From the NCBI RefSeq assembly GCF_012689525.1, contig NZ_CP051515.1, forward strand, positions 930,001 to 994,000: DNA of 64,000 bases, in the 5' to 3' direction. How positions within the stretch are numbered: the first letter of the stretch is position 1; each line of letters opens with the position of its first letter. This document shows positions 26,666-35,421 of this stretch, piece after piece. Below the pieces are notes generated by a model. It made no database searches and was not told the DNA's origin. It was given only the letters and a program-made list of their open reading frames with translations. The position numbers and the translations under genes are program-made. This stretch comes from Paraburkholderia aromaticivorans (GTDB taxonomy: Bacteria; Pseudomonadota; Gammaproteobacteria; Burkholderiales; Burkholderiaceae).

Positions 26666-27952
26666 ATGAAACAGCACTTCGACATTGTCATCGTCGGCGC
26701 CGGTCCCGCTGGTTTGAACGCCGCCTCCGCCGCCGCGTGCGCGGGCGCTACGGTTGCGCTCGTCGACGACAATCCGCGCGCGGGCGGCCAGATCTGGCGT
26801 CAAGGTCCGGGCCACGCGCCGCAGGCGCAACTGCACGTCCTCCTCACGGCGATCAGCGGGCAAAGCACCATCACGCACTGGCCGTCGACGCGCGTCGTCG
26901 CGCCGTTGAGTTCTCGCGGCTTGCTGCTCGAATCGACGGAACTCGGCGGCGCGTTCGTCACCTACAAGCACCTGATTCTCGCGACTGGCGCACGTGAACG
27001 GCTTCTGCCATTCGGCGGTTGGACCTTGCCCGGCGTGACCGGCGCGGCCGCGCTGCAGGCGCTCGTCAAGGGCGGCATGCCGGTGCGTGGCGAGCGGATC
27101 GTGATTGCCGGCAGCGGTCCTTTGTTGATTGCGGCGCTCGCCACGGCGCGCGCGGCCGGAGCACGAGTGGTGGCGGTGGTAGAGCAGGCTTCGGCGTTCG
27201 ACGTCGCGCGCTTCGGCGTTTCCCTGTTGGCCGCGCCCGCCAGGTTGCGGCAAGCCGTCGGCATGACGCGCGGGTTCGCGGGCTTGCACTACTGGACCGG
27301 CAGCATCGTGGAAGAGGCCCAGGGCGACGGCCGCGTCGAGCGCGTCACCATCAGACGTGGCCGCGACAGCAGGCGCGTCACGCTGGATTGCGATCGCGTC
27401 GCCTGCGGCTATGGACTCGTGCCGAACATCACGCTGGCCCAGGCGCTCGGCTGCGCGATCGGCGAAGCGGGCGAGATCGTCGTCGATGGCGAGCAGCGTA
27501 CGTCGATCGAAAGCGTGTTCGCGGCGGGCGAATGCACCGGTGTCGGCGGCGCGGAGCTAGCCGGCGTGGAAGGCGAGATCGCCGGTGTCATCGCAAGCGG
27601 CGGCGCCGCCGACCATGCCACCCTCGACGCGCAACGCGCGCGCTGGCGCCGGTTCGGCCGCCGCGTCGACACGGCGTTCGCATTGCGGGACGCCGCGCGC
27701 ACGCCGCCCGCGGACGGCACGCTGCTATGCCGCTGCGAGGACGTGAGCATCGGCGAGGTGCGCGCCTTCGCCGACTGGCGCGAGGCCAAGCTGCACACCC
27801 GCTGCGGCATGGGCGCCTGCCAGGGAAGAATCTGCGGCACGGCGGCCAATCTGTACTTCGGCTGGGAGGCCGCCGCGCCGCGTCCGCCCTTCAGTCCGGC
27901 GCAAATCGGTACGTTGATGGCGGCGGTTGCAGAGCCGCCGCCGGTTGAATGA
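26666..27952 (+). CDS. lhpF: NAD(P)/FAD-dependent oxidoreductase subunit with BFD-like [2Fe-2S] C-terminus
   Basis: A 428-residue subunit. The first Rossmann fold starts IVIVGAGPAGLNAASAAACA, LILATGARERLLPFGGWTLP is the typical linker, the second dinucleotide motif is IVIAGSGPLLIAALATARAA, and GEQRTSIESVFAAGECTGVGG follows. The C-terminus carries a bacterioferritin-associated-ferredoxin-like cluster (LCRCEDVSIGEV and TRCGMGACQGRICG). This is the alpha-type subunit of D-hydroxyproline dehydrogenase, homologous to HcnB/SoxA-type subunits. Two degenerate copies of its own start lie immediately upstream. Confidence 0.88.
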   Translation: MKQHFDIVIVGAGPAGLNAASAAACAGATVALVDDNPRAGGQIWRQGPGHAPQAQLHVLLTAISGQSTITHWPSTRVVAPLSSRGLLLESTELGGAFVTYKHLILATGARERLLPFGGWTLPGVTGAAALQALVKGGMPVRGERIVIAGSGPLLIAALATARAAGARVVAVVEQASAFDVARFGVSLLAAPARLRQAVGMTRGFAGLHYWTGSIVEEAQGDGRVERVTIRRGRDSRRVTLDCDRVACGYGLVPNITLAQALGCAIGEAGEIVVDGEQRTSIESVFAAGECTGVGGAELAGVEGEIAGVIASGGAADHATLDAQRARWRRFGRRVDTAFALRDAARTPPADGTLLCRCEDVSIGEVRAFADWREAKLHTRCGMGACQGRICGTAANLYFGWEAAAPRPPFSPAQIGTLMAAVAEPPPVE

Positions 27953-28032
27953 CCTGTTCTTCCATACGCCTGCGGATATTGTTGGCGGCGACGCGGCCCT
28001 ATAATCGACCGCACGTGCCAGGCGCCTGGCCA

Positions 28033-28128
28033 CGAGTCCCGAGTCCCGAGCGTCGGTCGGCAACCGGCACCGGCACCGGCACCGGCAACTGGCAACAGAA
28101 CAACCAGCAACAGACCAACCGCAAGCCC
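28033..28128 (+). repeat. Short tandem repeats in the LhpR leader region
   Basis: GAGTCCC is repeated twice (28035-28048 region). It is followed by CGGCAC units repeated about three to four times (about 28064-28086), flanked by GGCAAC variants and CAACAG-type repeats. The stretch is purine/C-rich and low in complexity, within the 5' leader of the AraC-type regulator gene. The repeats could vary in copy number. Confidence 0.7.
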
Positions 28129-28196
28129 CCACCACCGCAAAACCGAACGCTCGCCCTACCGCCCCAACCAACACACGGACCAACGGAACCCGCACG

Positions 28197-28964
28197 ATGA
28201 ACACGCTGGCTCATCCGCTCGAACCGGACGACGCAACGCTGTCCGGCATGCTGTCGCACTTCAGGCTGCTCGAGCCGGTATTCGACGCGATGCCGGACGT
28301 CGTGTTCTTCGTCAAGGACGCCGAGGCGCGCTACGCGCTGGTCAACCGCACGCTCGCGTCGCGCTGCGGCTTCAAGGAAAAGTCCGCGCTGCTCGGCCGG
28401 ACCGCCGAGGACGTGTTCCCGCGCCGCTTCGGGCGCATCTACACGGCGCAGGACAAGGCGATCATTAACGTCGGCAATCAGATGATCGATCAACTGGAGC
28501 TGCATCTGTATCCCGGCCGCCAGCCGGGCTGGTGTCTGACCTGCAAACAACCGCTGCGCGATCCCGCCGGCAAAGTGGTCGGCCTCGCCGGCATTTCCCG
28601 CGATCTGAAAGCGGACGAAAGCAGCCATCCCGCCTACAGCCGCCTCGCCGCGGTCGTGCAGTCCATCCAGGAAAATTACGTCCAGCCTTTGAATCTAAAG
28701 CAGCTCGCGGCCATGGCGAATATGTCGGTCGCGCAACTGGAGCGCTACTTTCACAAAGTGTTTCATCTGACGCCGCGTCAGGTGCTGCTGAAAACCCGGC
28801 TGGACGCCGCCACGGCGCTGCTAGTTTCCCACGACAAGGTCACCGACGTCGCCGCGCTGTGCGGCTACACCGACCACAGCGCGTTCACGCGGCAGTTCAA
28901 GGCGACCGTCGGCATCACGCCGACCGAATACCGCATGCTGCTGCACGGCACTTCGCGGAGCTGA
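28197..28964 (+). CDS. lhpR: AraC-family regulator with N-terminal PAS domain, probable hydroxyproline regulator
   Basis: A 255-residue protein. A PAS domain fills about residues 22-140 (VFDAMPDVVFFVKDAEARYA, LVNRTLASRCGFKEKSALLG, RDPAGKVVGLAGISRDLK). The two AraC HTHs span about 155-250 (LNLKQLAAMANMSVAQLERY, ALCGYTDHSAFTRQFKATVG, TPTEYR). It lies at the end of the hydroxyproline cluster, as PAS-AraC activators do in Pseudomonas and Burkholderia, and would switch on the catabolic operon in response to the substrate. Confidence 0.87.
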   Translation: MNTLAHPLEPDDATLSGMLSHFRLLEPVFDAMPDVVFFVKDAEARYALVNRTLASRCGFKEKSALLGRTAEDVFPRRFGRIYTAQDKAIINVGNQMIDQLELHLYPGRQPGWCLTCKQPLRDPAGKVVGLAGISRDLKADESSHPAYSRLAAVVQSIQENYVQPLNLKQLAAMANMSVAQLERYFHKVFHLTPRQVLLKTRLDAATALLVSHDKVTDVAALCGYTDHSAFTRQFKATVGITPTEYRMLLHGTSRS

Positions 28965-28974
28965 ACCGCAGCAC

Positions 28975-29304
28975 ATGGCTCGTCGCAAGCATCACTACTA
29001 CGTCTACGTCGTCGCGCTGGACGACAAGGTCTGGAACGAGGCGCGTTTTCGCCGCGCGAATCCGGATTACCGGTTTGACAAGCCTTGCGTGTATGTGGGA
29101 ATGACGGGACTGGACCCGGATCTGCGCTTCGATCGGCATAAGGCCGGCATTCAGGCCAATCGCTATGTGCGCGATTACGGCTTGCGTCTCGTGCCCGAAC
29201 TGTATGAAGTGTTCAACCCCATGCCTTACCGCGGCGCACAGGATATGGAAGTGGAATTGGCGATTGGCCTGCGTGAGGCGGGGTACGGCGTGTGGCAGGC
29301 GTGA
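28975..29304 (+). CDS. GIY-YIG-like small protein
   Basis: A 109-residue protein that begins ARRKHHYYVYVVALDDKVW and has KPCVYVGMTGLDPDLRFDRH, a GIY-YIG-like pattern (YVY then YVG, followed by R and H in suitable positions). A Glu in DMEVELAIGLREAGYGVW could be the metal ligand. If the resemblance holds, it is a minimal nuclease-type domain without partners. It starts 10 bases after the regulator stop and may be co-transcribed. A DNA-repair or nuclease role is only an inference. Confidence 0.6.
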   Translation: MARRKHHYYVYVVALDDKVWNEARFRRANPDYRFDKPCVYVGMTGLDPDLRFDRHKAGIQANRYVRDYGLRLVPELYEVFNPMPYRGAQDMEVELAIGLREAGYGVWQA

Positions 29305-29427
29305 GTCGTGTGAAGGGGCTGCGGCGTTCGTCAGCGTGGGTCTGGCCGGCGCTCGGCCAGGTCAAACGGCCTGAGACCTGTACGCGCTCGCTTCGCGTGC
29401 TTTCGAGCTCGAACCCAGCGGCGCGCG

Positions 29428-29688
29428 TTACTTTATGCCGAGGCCGCGCAGCACGGCATTGCCTTCGGGCGTCAGACGGATATGCGAAGCGCCTGCGTCG
29501 CCGGATACGGTTTCGATCAGGCCGGCTTCATGAAGCTGTGGAATCTCGGGTTTCGCAAACGCGTCGATCGGCGCGTGCAGCAACAGCAGCAGCGTCGCCA
29601 GCTCGTGATGGCTCAGCAGGCGGCGCAGAATGGTAGGTCGCTTGGCCGGCGCCGGCGTGTCGTTCGTGTTGTGATCGGGCTGGTTCAT
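29428..29688 (-). CDS. Hypothetical protein, possible winged-helix fold (86 aa)
   Basis: From ATG 29688 the protein reads MNQPDHNTNDTPAPAKRPTI, then a helical region LRRLLSHHELATLLLLLHAP, and ends HEAGLIETVSGDAGASHIRL, LTPEGNAVLRGLGIK. The last part (glycine-flanked beta-wing plus LTPEG) looks like a MarR/winged-helix C-terminus. No recognised family. The frame upstream of the chosen start is arginine-rich and unlikely to be coding. Confidence 0.55.
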   Translation of the reverse strand: MNQPDHNTNDTPAPAKRPTILRRLLSHHELATLLLLLHAPIDAFAKPEIPQLHEAGLIETVSGDAGASHIRLTPEGNAVLRGLGIK

Positions 29689-29846
29689 GGTTCGCACCTT
29701 GTGCGGTGTGGTATCGGGTGGATGATGCGGACGAAGTCTTAAACGATTCTTAAGACACCATTGTCCTGTAACACCATGACACGAAGATTGCATCGAACCA
29801 TGTTACCGATTGTCACACTTACGCTTCCTTTCTCTCCCGCAAACCC

Positions 29847-30179
29847 TTACGGGGCGCAGGTTTTGCCCGCCGACTCGATCCACAGGTTGCTCACGTGGCG
29901 CTTGCCCGCATAGAAACGGTAAGTCGTGGCGCCGTTATCGCTACGCACCTTGACGATATTCGAATCGCCGAAATCGAGCATCTGGCCTTGCGGGATCGCC
30001 GTGGACTTGAACGCGGCGTCGTGGCTGGTGGCCAATTGCGTCAGGCACGAGACCACGTCGTTGACGGAGCGCTGCGTGTTGGTGTCTGTGACGGGCTCGC
30101 CGGCATCCGGATTCTTCTGGAAGTACGCGCAAGCGCTGAGGAGCAGGGGAACTGACAGGACTACGGCAAACTTCTTCAT
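29847..30179 (-). CDS. Putative lipoprotein (110 aa)
   Basis: The protein starts MKKFAVVLSVPLLLSACAYF with a clear lipobox (LLSAC; Cys at about residue 17), so it would be a membrane-anchored lipoprotein. The rest is small and hydrophilic (KNPDAGEPVTDTNTQRSVND, TYRFYAGKRHVSNLWIESAG). No family is recognised. The start at 30179 is fixed by the signal peptide; the longer open frame upstream lacks one. Confidence 0.75.
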   Translation of the reverse strand: MKKFAVVLSVPLLLSACAYFQKNPDAGEPVTDTNTQRSVNDVVSCLTQLATSHDAAFKSTAIPQGQMLDFGDSNIVKVRSDNGATTYRFYAGKRHVSNLWIESAGKTCAP

Positions 30180-30372
30180 ATCTCTCCTGGCGTTACATTC
30201 GGCCGACGACGCCACGCGCGGCACCCGCTTGTGACGCAACCGCGCGGCATCGGCCGCGAAATCAGGCGCCATTATATCGGTGCGGCGCGGCTACCCCACC
30301 CGAAGCCGCACACGCCGTGCCCGCCCAGCCCGAATCGCCGGACCAGAATTGCCCGCCTGACGCGCTGAAAGC

Positions 30373-32256
30373 CTACTTGCGCCGCTGCGCCTGCGCGGCG
30401 AGCCGCACGGCGGCATTGGCCGCGCCATAGCCGTCGTAACCGCCGCGCCGCTCGACGATCTCCATGAAGAAGCGCTGGTCGAGTTGCTCCGTGTAAGCGT
30501 GGAAAAACTCGCCGCCGCGCTCGTCCCGGTCGTACAGGATGTTATTGGCGCGCAACGCCTCCAGCGTCTCGTCCGGCAACGCGTAGCGGGCGGCCAGATC
30601 CTCGTAGTAATTGCGCGGGATGCGCAGCACCGGCAAGCCGTCGGCGACGAACTCGGGAATCGCGCTGAAAATGTCGCCGGTGCTGAAGGCGACGTGGTTC
30701 AGGCCTGAGCCGTGATAGGTATGCAACGCCTCGGCTACCGCCGTGTGATGGTCCACGGAGGCATTCAGCACGATACGCACCGAGCCGTCGTGGCTGCGCA
30801 GCGCGCGGCTGCGCACGAGACCGTACGGATCGGGCACCAGCACGCCAGGCTCGGCCTGGAAGCCCAAAGCAGTGCGCAGAAACAGCACCCACGTATCCAG
30901 CGAATTCGCCGGCACCGACAAGCACACATGGTCGATACGGCTGAGCGGCCCCACTTCGCTCGGGCCGTTGATGTCGGTGAGGACGAAATCGGCCTCGAAC
31001 AACGTAGGCTGATCCGGTGTTTCGTCGACGAAATAGTTCAGGCTGCTGTCCGGCGCCTGCACGGCGGGCAGCACCCGCTCGTTCGGGCCGATCTGCCCGG
31101 AAAACGGCGCGTAGCCGAAGCCGGCGGCGCGTTCGAACGCCTGATTGGCGTCGTCCACGCGAAACGCCGACGCGCACAGCGACAAACCGTGCTGCTGGAA
31201 AAACGCGTTGGCGAACGAATCCGGCTCGGCGTTGAGCACGATTGAGGCCGCGCCGTGCTGATACAGCGTGACTTCCTTCGAGCGATGCCGGCCCGCCTCG
31301 CGAAACCGCAGTTTGCCGAGCCAGTCGACGAGTTGCGCGCGCGTGGCGTGGTCGACCGCGAATTCGAGAAACTGATAGCCGACGTGCGCGGGCGCCGCGG
31401 GCGAGCGATACAGGTCGCCGACCGGCTGCTGCGTGGTTTCGAGCAGCGCGCGGGTCTGTTCCTCGAGGAACAGCAGCGAGCGATGACCGTCCGCAGCTGT
31501 AATGGTGGTCGGCGCGGCGCGAAAGCCGTCGTTGAAAATTTCCAGCGAAAGCGGGCCGCTGTAGCCCGTTTTCATGACCTGCGCCGTGAAATTGGCCAGG
31601 TCGAAATCGCCCTGGCCCGGGAAGCAGCGATAGTGGCGGCTCCATTCGAGCACGTCCATGGCGAGCTTCGGTGCATCGGCGATCTGCACGAAGGCGATGC
31701 GGTCGCCCGGAATGTCGGCGATCGCGTCCGGCGTATCGTCGAGCGACAGGGTGTGGAAACTGTCGAGTACGAGCCCAAGATTCGGATGATTCACGGCGTT
31801 CACGAGCTTCCACGCGTGCCGGTAGGTCTTGACGTGTTTGCCCCACGCGAGCGCTTCGTAGCCCGCGATCACGCCGGCCGCCTCCGCCGCGCGGGCCAGC
31901 GCGCCGAGCTGGTCGGTCATCAGCGAGTCGTCGCCGATGGTGTCGGGCGAAACGTTGCTGCACACCAGAATGCGGTCGGTGCCCAGTTCATGCATCACGT
32001 CGAACTTGCGCTTCGCGCGGTCGAGATTGCGCTCGAGGCGCTCCGGGCTGACCCCGTCGAAATCGCGGAAGGGCTGAAACAGCATGATTTTCAGCCCGAG
32101 ATCTTCGGCGATGCGCCGCACGTCGGCGGGCGAGCCGTCGAAATACAGCAAATCGTTCTCGAAGATCTCGACGCCTTCGAAGCCCGCCGCCTGGATCGCG
32201 GTCAGCTTCTCGACGAGGGTTCCGCTGATCGACACGGTGGCAATCGAACGTTGCAT
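30373..32256 (-). CDS. quiC: 3-dehydroshikimate dehydratase / HPPD-like two-domain protein (QuiC-type)
   Basis: A 627-residue protein. The N-terminal xylose-isomerase-like TIM barrel (about 1-280; TLVEKLTAIQAAGFEGVEIF, LSLEIFNDGFRAAPTTI) converts 3-dehydroshikimate to protocatechuate. The C-terminal part (about 290-600) has 4-hydroxyphenylpyruvate-dioxygenase-like VOC repeats (VGYQFLEFAVDHATRAQLVD, LSRIDHVCLSVPANSLDTWV). This is the architecture known for Pseudomonas-type QuiC. It is divergent from aroQ-aroE-MFS, so a quinate/shikimate degradation unit is likely. The start at 32256 (MQRSIATVSISG) fits the family better than the longer frame. Confidence 0.87.
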   Translation of the reverse strand: MQRSIATVSISGTLVEKLTAIQAAGFEGVEIFENDLLYFDGSPADVRRIAEDLGLKIMLFQPFRDFDGVSPERLERNLDRAKRKFDVMHELGTDRILVCSNVSPDTIGDDSLMTDQLGALARAAEAAGVIAGYEALAWGKHVKTYRHAWKLVNAVNHPNLGLVLDSFHTLSLDDTPDAIADIPGDRIAFVQIADAPKLAMDVLEWSRHYRCFPGQGDFDLANFTAQVMKTGYSGPLSLEIFNDGFRAAPTTITAADGHRSLLFLEEQTRALLETTQQPVGDLYRSPAAPAHVGYQFLEFAVDHATRAQLVDWLGKLRFREAGRHRSKEVTLYQHGAASIVLNAEPDSFANAFFQQHGLSLCASAFRVDDANQAFERAAGFGYAPFSGQIGPNERVLPAVQAPDSSLNYFVDETPDQPTLFEADFVLTDINGPSEVGPLSRIDHVCLSVPANSLDTWVLFLRTALGFQAEPGVLVPDPYGLVRSRALRSHDGSVRIVLNASVDHHTAVAEALHTYHGSGLNHVAFSTGDIFSAIPEFVADGLPVLRIPRNYYEDLAARYALPDETLEALRANNILYDRDERGGEFFHAYTEQLDQRFFMEIVERRGGYDGYGAANAAVRLAAQAQRRK

Positions 32257-32429
32257 GAACGGCTCCTGCAAAAACAATCAAACGGCTGTTGAATAAGGCG
32301 CGCAACAGCCGGCGCGCGACGCTCGCATGTCCGGCGACGGGCATGCTGCAATGCGGAAAATGGACTAGTTCGTTACACACGCCAGCAAGACGCAAGCCAC
32401 AATCGCCCACACTAACCGAAATTCTCGAC

Positions 32430-32457
32430 AGTTTATACAAACTAACTAGATGGTACA
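32430..32457. promoter_or_regulatory. Candidate TetR-type operator between quiC and aroQ
   Basis: AGTTT-ATAC-AAACT (32430-32443) is a perfect 5-base inverted repeat. It runs directly into AACTAACTAGATGGTA (32439-32454), an imperfect palindrome around CTAG. The site lies in the divergent gap of the quinate/shikimate genes, whose TetR gene is at 35422. Binding is inferred. Confidence 0.35.
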
Positions 32458-32574
32458 AATTCGTAGAAACCCCGAATGACGGCGACGCCCAATGCGCGCA
32501 CACTTCGCTCACGTTGCAAAACCACGGCGATTGCCGTGGCTGGCTTCTTGCCTTACTTAGCAGGAGTGGTTGTC

Positions 32575-33030
32575 ATGAGTTTTGCGTCAGTACTGGTCCT
32601 CAATGGACCGAACCTCAATCTGCTCGGCACGCGCGAGCCGGCTTTCTATGGCTCGGAAACGCTCGACGACGTCGCGAAACTTTGCCGCGATGCGGGAGAG
32701 CGGTTGAATCTGTCGATCGACTTCTGTCAGTCGAACGCCGAGCATCAGCTGATCGACTGGCTGCATGCGGCGCGGTCCAAGGTCGACGGCATCGTGATCA
32801 ATCCGGCGGCTTACACGCATACGTCGGTGGCTATCGCCGATGCGCTTACGGCAATCGAAAAGCCGGTCATCGAAGTGCATATTTCAAACGTGCATCGCCG
32901 CGAGGCGTTCCGGCATCACTCGTACGTGTCGGCGGTGGCGGACGCGATCATCATCGGTTGCGGCACGCAAGGCTATGTACTGGCGCTGGAGCGGATGGCG
33001 ACCATTCTTAAGGATAGGGCGGCGAAATGA
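32575..33030 (+). CDS. aroQ: Type II 3-dehydroquinate dehydratase
   Basis: A 151-residue AroQ fold. Signature [20 protein letters not shown], catalytic Tyr in [36 protein letters not shown] and the His-containing [20 protein letters not shown] are all present. The enzyme interconverts 3-dehydroquinate and 3-dehydroshikimate, serving quinate breakdown here by context. The start at 32575 has AGGAG at 9 bases. Its end overlaps the next gene's ATG (ATGA), indicating coupling. Confidence 0.93.
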   Translation: MSFASVLVLNGPNLNLLGTREPAFYGSETLDDVAKLCRDAGERLNLSIDFCQSNAEHQLIDWLHAARSKVDGIVINPAAYTHTSVAIADALTAIEKPVIEVHISNVHRREAFRHHSYVSAVADAIIIGCGTQGYVLALERMATILKDRAAK

Positions 33031-33917
33031 ACTCACAAGTGAACGCACAAGCGAACTCACAGGCAACTCCCCATTCCTATCTGGTCGGCCTGATCGGCGC
33101 GGGCATCAGCGGATCGCTGACGCCTGCGATGCACGAGGAAGAGGGCAGCAAGCTCGGCCTGCACTATGTGTACCGCCGTATCGACCTGGAAGCGTTGAAC
33201 CTCGACGTCGCCACGCTGCCCGATCTGCTGATGGCCGCCGAACGCATGGGCTTCAACGGCCTGAACATCACCTACCCGTGCAAGCAGGCCGTGATTCCGC
33301 TGCTCGACGAACTGTCCGACGACGCGCGCGCCCTCGGCGCGGTCAACACGGTGCTGTTCAAGGACGGCAAACGCATCGGCCACAACACGGACTGGTCCGG
33401 CTTCGCGCGTGCGTTCCAGCGCGGCTTGCCGGACGTGTCGCTGGAACGCGTCGTGCAACTCGGCGCGGGCGGCGCCGGCGCGGCAGTCGCGCACGCCGCG
33501 CTGAACATGGGCGCGAAGTCGCTCACGCTATTCGACGTGGACGCCACGCGCGCCGCGTCGCTCGCCGACGAATTGCAGAAGCGTTTTCCGGCCGCCGCCG
33601 TCAGCGCCGGCAGTTCGCTCGCCGAATCGCTCGCGGCCGCCAACGGCCTGATTCACGCCACGCCCACCGGCATGGCGAAATTGCCCGGCTTGCCGTTGCC
33701 GGTCGAATTGCTGCACCGCGATCTGTGGGTCGCGGACATCGTCTATTTCCCGATCCGCACCGCGCTGTTGCAGGCGGCTGAAGCCATCGGCTGCCGCACG
33801 CTGAGCGGCGGCGGCATGGCGGTGTATCAGGCGGTCGACGCCATGCGCATTTTCACCGGTCTCGAACCGGACGCTGAACGGGTGTACACCCATTTTCAGT
33901 CGTTGTTGCAACGCTAA
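33027..33917 (+). CDS. aroE: Shikimate dehydrogenase-family protein (quinate/shikimate dehydrogenase)
   Basis: A 296-residue AroE/YdiB-family protein. Substrate-domain motif [20 protein letters not shown] carries the catalytic Lys; [16 protein letters not shown] and the nucleotide loop [18 protein letters not shown] follow; [20 protein letters not shown] closes it. The NITYPCK variant and its location next to AroQ, QuiC and an MFS importer suggest that it oxidises shikimate or quinate for catabolism rather than biosynthesis. It overlaps aroQ by four bases, and the transporter follows 49 bases downstream. Confidence 0.88.
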   Translation: MNSQVNAQANSQATPHSYLVGLIGAGISGSLTPAMHEEEGSKLGLHYVYRRIDLEALNLDVATLPDLLMAAERMGFNGLNITYPCKQAVIPLLDELSDDARALGAVNTVLFKDGKRIGHNTDWSGFARAFQRGLPDVSLERVVQLGAGGAGAAVAHAALNMGAKSLTLFDVDATRAASLADELQKRFPAAAVSAGSSLAESLAAANGLIHATPTGMAKLPGLPLPVELLHRDLWVADIVYFPIRTALLQAAEAIGCRTLSGGGMAVYQAVDAMRIFTGLEPDAERVYTHFQSLLQR

Positions 33918-33966
33918 CCGGCAGCGTGCCGACCGGTAACAGCCAGATCGAGGAGACGAACACTTC

Positions 33967-35346
33967 ATGCAGCAACCGATTCAATCCAGTCCCGCCGACG
34001 CCGCCACGCCGCAAGGCGCCGCGGTAAGCACCACGCGCCGCTCGAAAGCCCGCTTTCAGATTCTGGCGCTGCTCGCGGTCGGGACGATGATCAATTATCT
34101 CGACCGCACGGTGCTCGGCATCGCGGCACCGCAGTTGACCAAGGAACTCGGTATCAATGCCGCGCTGATGGGGCTGCTGTTCTCCGTGTTTTCGTGGAGC
34201 TATGTGGCCGCGCAGATTCCGGGCGGCCTGTTTCTCGACCGCTTCGGCAGCAAGGTGACGTATTTCCTGTCGATGACCTTCTGGTCGCTGTGCACGCTCG
34301 CGCAAGGGCTGGTGCACGGCATCGGCGCGCTGTTCGCGTTCCGCCTCGGCCTCGGTGTCTCGGAAGCGCCGTGCTTTCCGACCAATAGCCGCGTGGTCGC
34401 CACGTGGTTCCCGCAGAGCGAACGCGCCATGGCGACCGGCACCTACACGGTCGGCGAATACATCGGCCTCGCTTTTTTCAGCCCGTTCCTGTTCATGCTG
34501 ATGGGCGCGTTCGGCTGGCGTTCGCTGTTCTACGTGGTGGGCGGCGTGGGCCTCGTGTTCGGCGTGATCTGGTGGATGTTCTATCGTGAGCCGCGCGACC
34601 ATCCGTCGGCGAATCAGGCGGAGCTCGACTATATCGAAGCCGGCGGCGGTCTCACGCATCGCAAGAAGGACACCGATGCGGCGGCCAACACGGGCGCGGC
34701 GGCATCGGCGAAAAGCGGCGGCTTCGAATGGCGCACCATCGGACGCCTGCTCAAGCATCGTCAACTGACGGGCATTTGCCTCGGCCAGTTCGCCGGCAAC
34801 TCGACGCTGGTGTTCTTCCTCACTTGGTTCCCGACGTATCTCGCCACCGAGCGCCATATGGCGTGGCTGAAGATCGGCTTCTTCGCGATCATGCCGTTCA
34901 TTGCTGCGTCGATCGGCGTGATGTTCGGCGGTATCTTCTCCGACTGGCTGCTGCGCCGCGGCAAGTCGCCGAACGTGGCGCGCAAGCTGCCGATCATCGC
35001 CGGCCTGCTGCTCGCGTCGACCATCATTCTCGCCAACTATGTGGACAGCAACGTGGCGGTGATCGCGATCCTGTCGGTGGCGTTTTTCGCGCAAGGCATG
35101 GCCGCGCTGGGCTGGACGCTGGTGTCCGACATCGCGCCGGATGGCCTGCTCGGCGTGACCGGCGGCATCTTCAACTTCGCGGCGAACCTGGCCGGCATCG
35201 TGACGCCGCTGGTGGTGGGTTTCATCGTCGCGGCAACCGGCTCGTTTGTCGGCGCGCTGGTGTTCATCGGCGCGATCGCGCTGGTCGGGGCGCTGTCGTA
35301 CATCTTTATCGTCGGCGATATCAAGCGGATCGTGCTGGTGGATTGA
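33967..35346 (+). CDS. MFS transporter, anion:cation symporter (ACS) family
   Basis: A 459-residue transporter with 12 spans. The ACS signature MINYLDRTVLGIAAPQLTKE is in the first span and GVSEAPCFPTNSRVVATWFP lies in the fourth-fifth region, typical of GudP/ExuT-type acid importers. By context it would take up shikimate, quinate or protocatechuate-type acids for the neighbouring enzymes. It follows aroE closely and ends just before a strong terminator, so it is the last gene of the operon. Confidence 0.9.
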   Translation: MQQPIQSSPADAATPQGAAVSTTRRSKARFQILALLAVGTMINYLDRTVLGIAAPQLTKELGINAALMGLLFSVFSWSYVAAQIPGGLFLDRFGSKVTYFLSMTFWSLCTLAQGLVHGIGALFAFRLGLGVSEAPCFPTNSRVVATWFPQSERAMATGTYTVGEYIGLAFFSPFLFMLMGAFGWRSLFYVVGGVGLVFGVIWWMFYREPRDHPSANQAELDYIEAGGGLTHRKKDTDAAANTGAAASAKSGGFEWRTIGRLLKHRQLTGICLGQFAGNSTLVFFLTWFPTYLATERHMAWLKIGFFAIMPFIAASIGVMFGGIFSDWLLRRGKSPNVARKLPIIAGLLLASTIILANYVDSNVAVIAILSVAFFAQGMAALGWTLVSDIAPDGLLGVTGGIFNFAANLAGIVTPLVVGFIVAATGSFVGALVFIGAIALVGALSYIFIVGDIKRIVLVD

Positions 35347-35363
35347 GCGGCCTCGCGCCAGGC

Positions 35364-35403
35364 AAAAAAAACGGGACGTGGCGAAAGCCGCGTCCCGTTT
35401 TTT
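35364..35403. terminator. Bidirectional rho-independent terminator
   Basis: A stem with AAACGGGACG / CGTCCCGTTT (plus GGC-GAAA-GCC inner part) is flanked by an A-run on the left and a T-run on the right. It therefore terminates the transporter operon and could also stop the convergent TetR transcript. Confidence 0.88.
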
Positions 35404-35421
35404 AGTTGAAGCCTGATTGCG

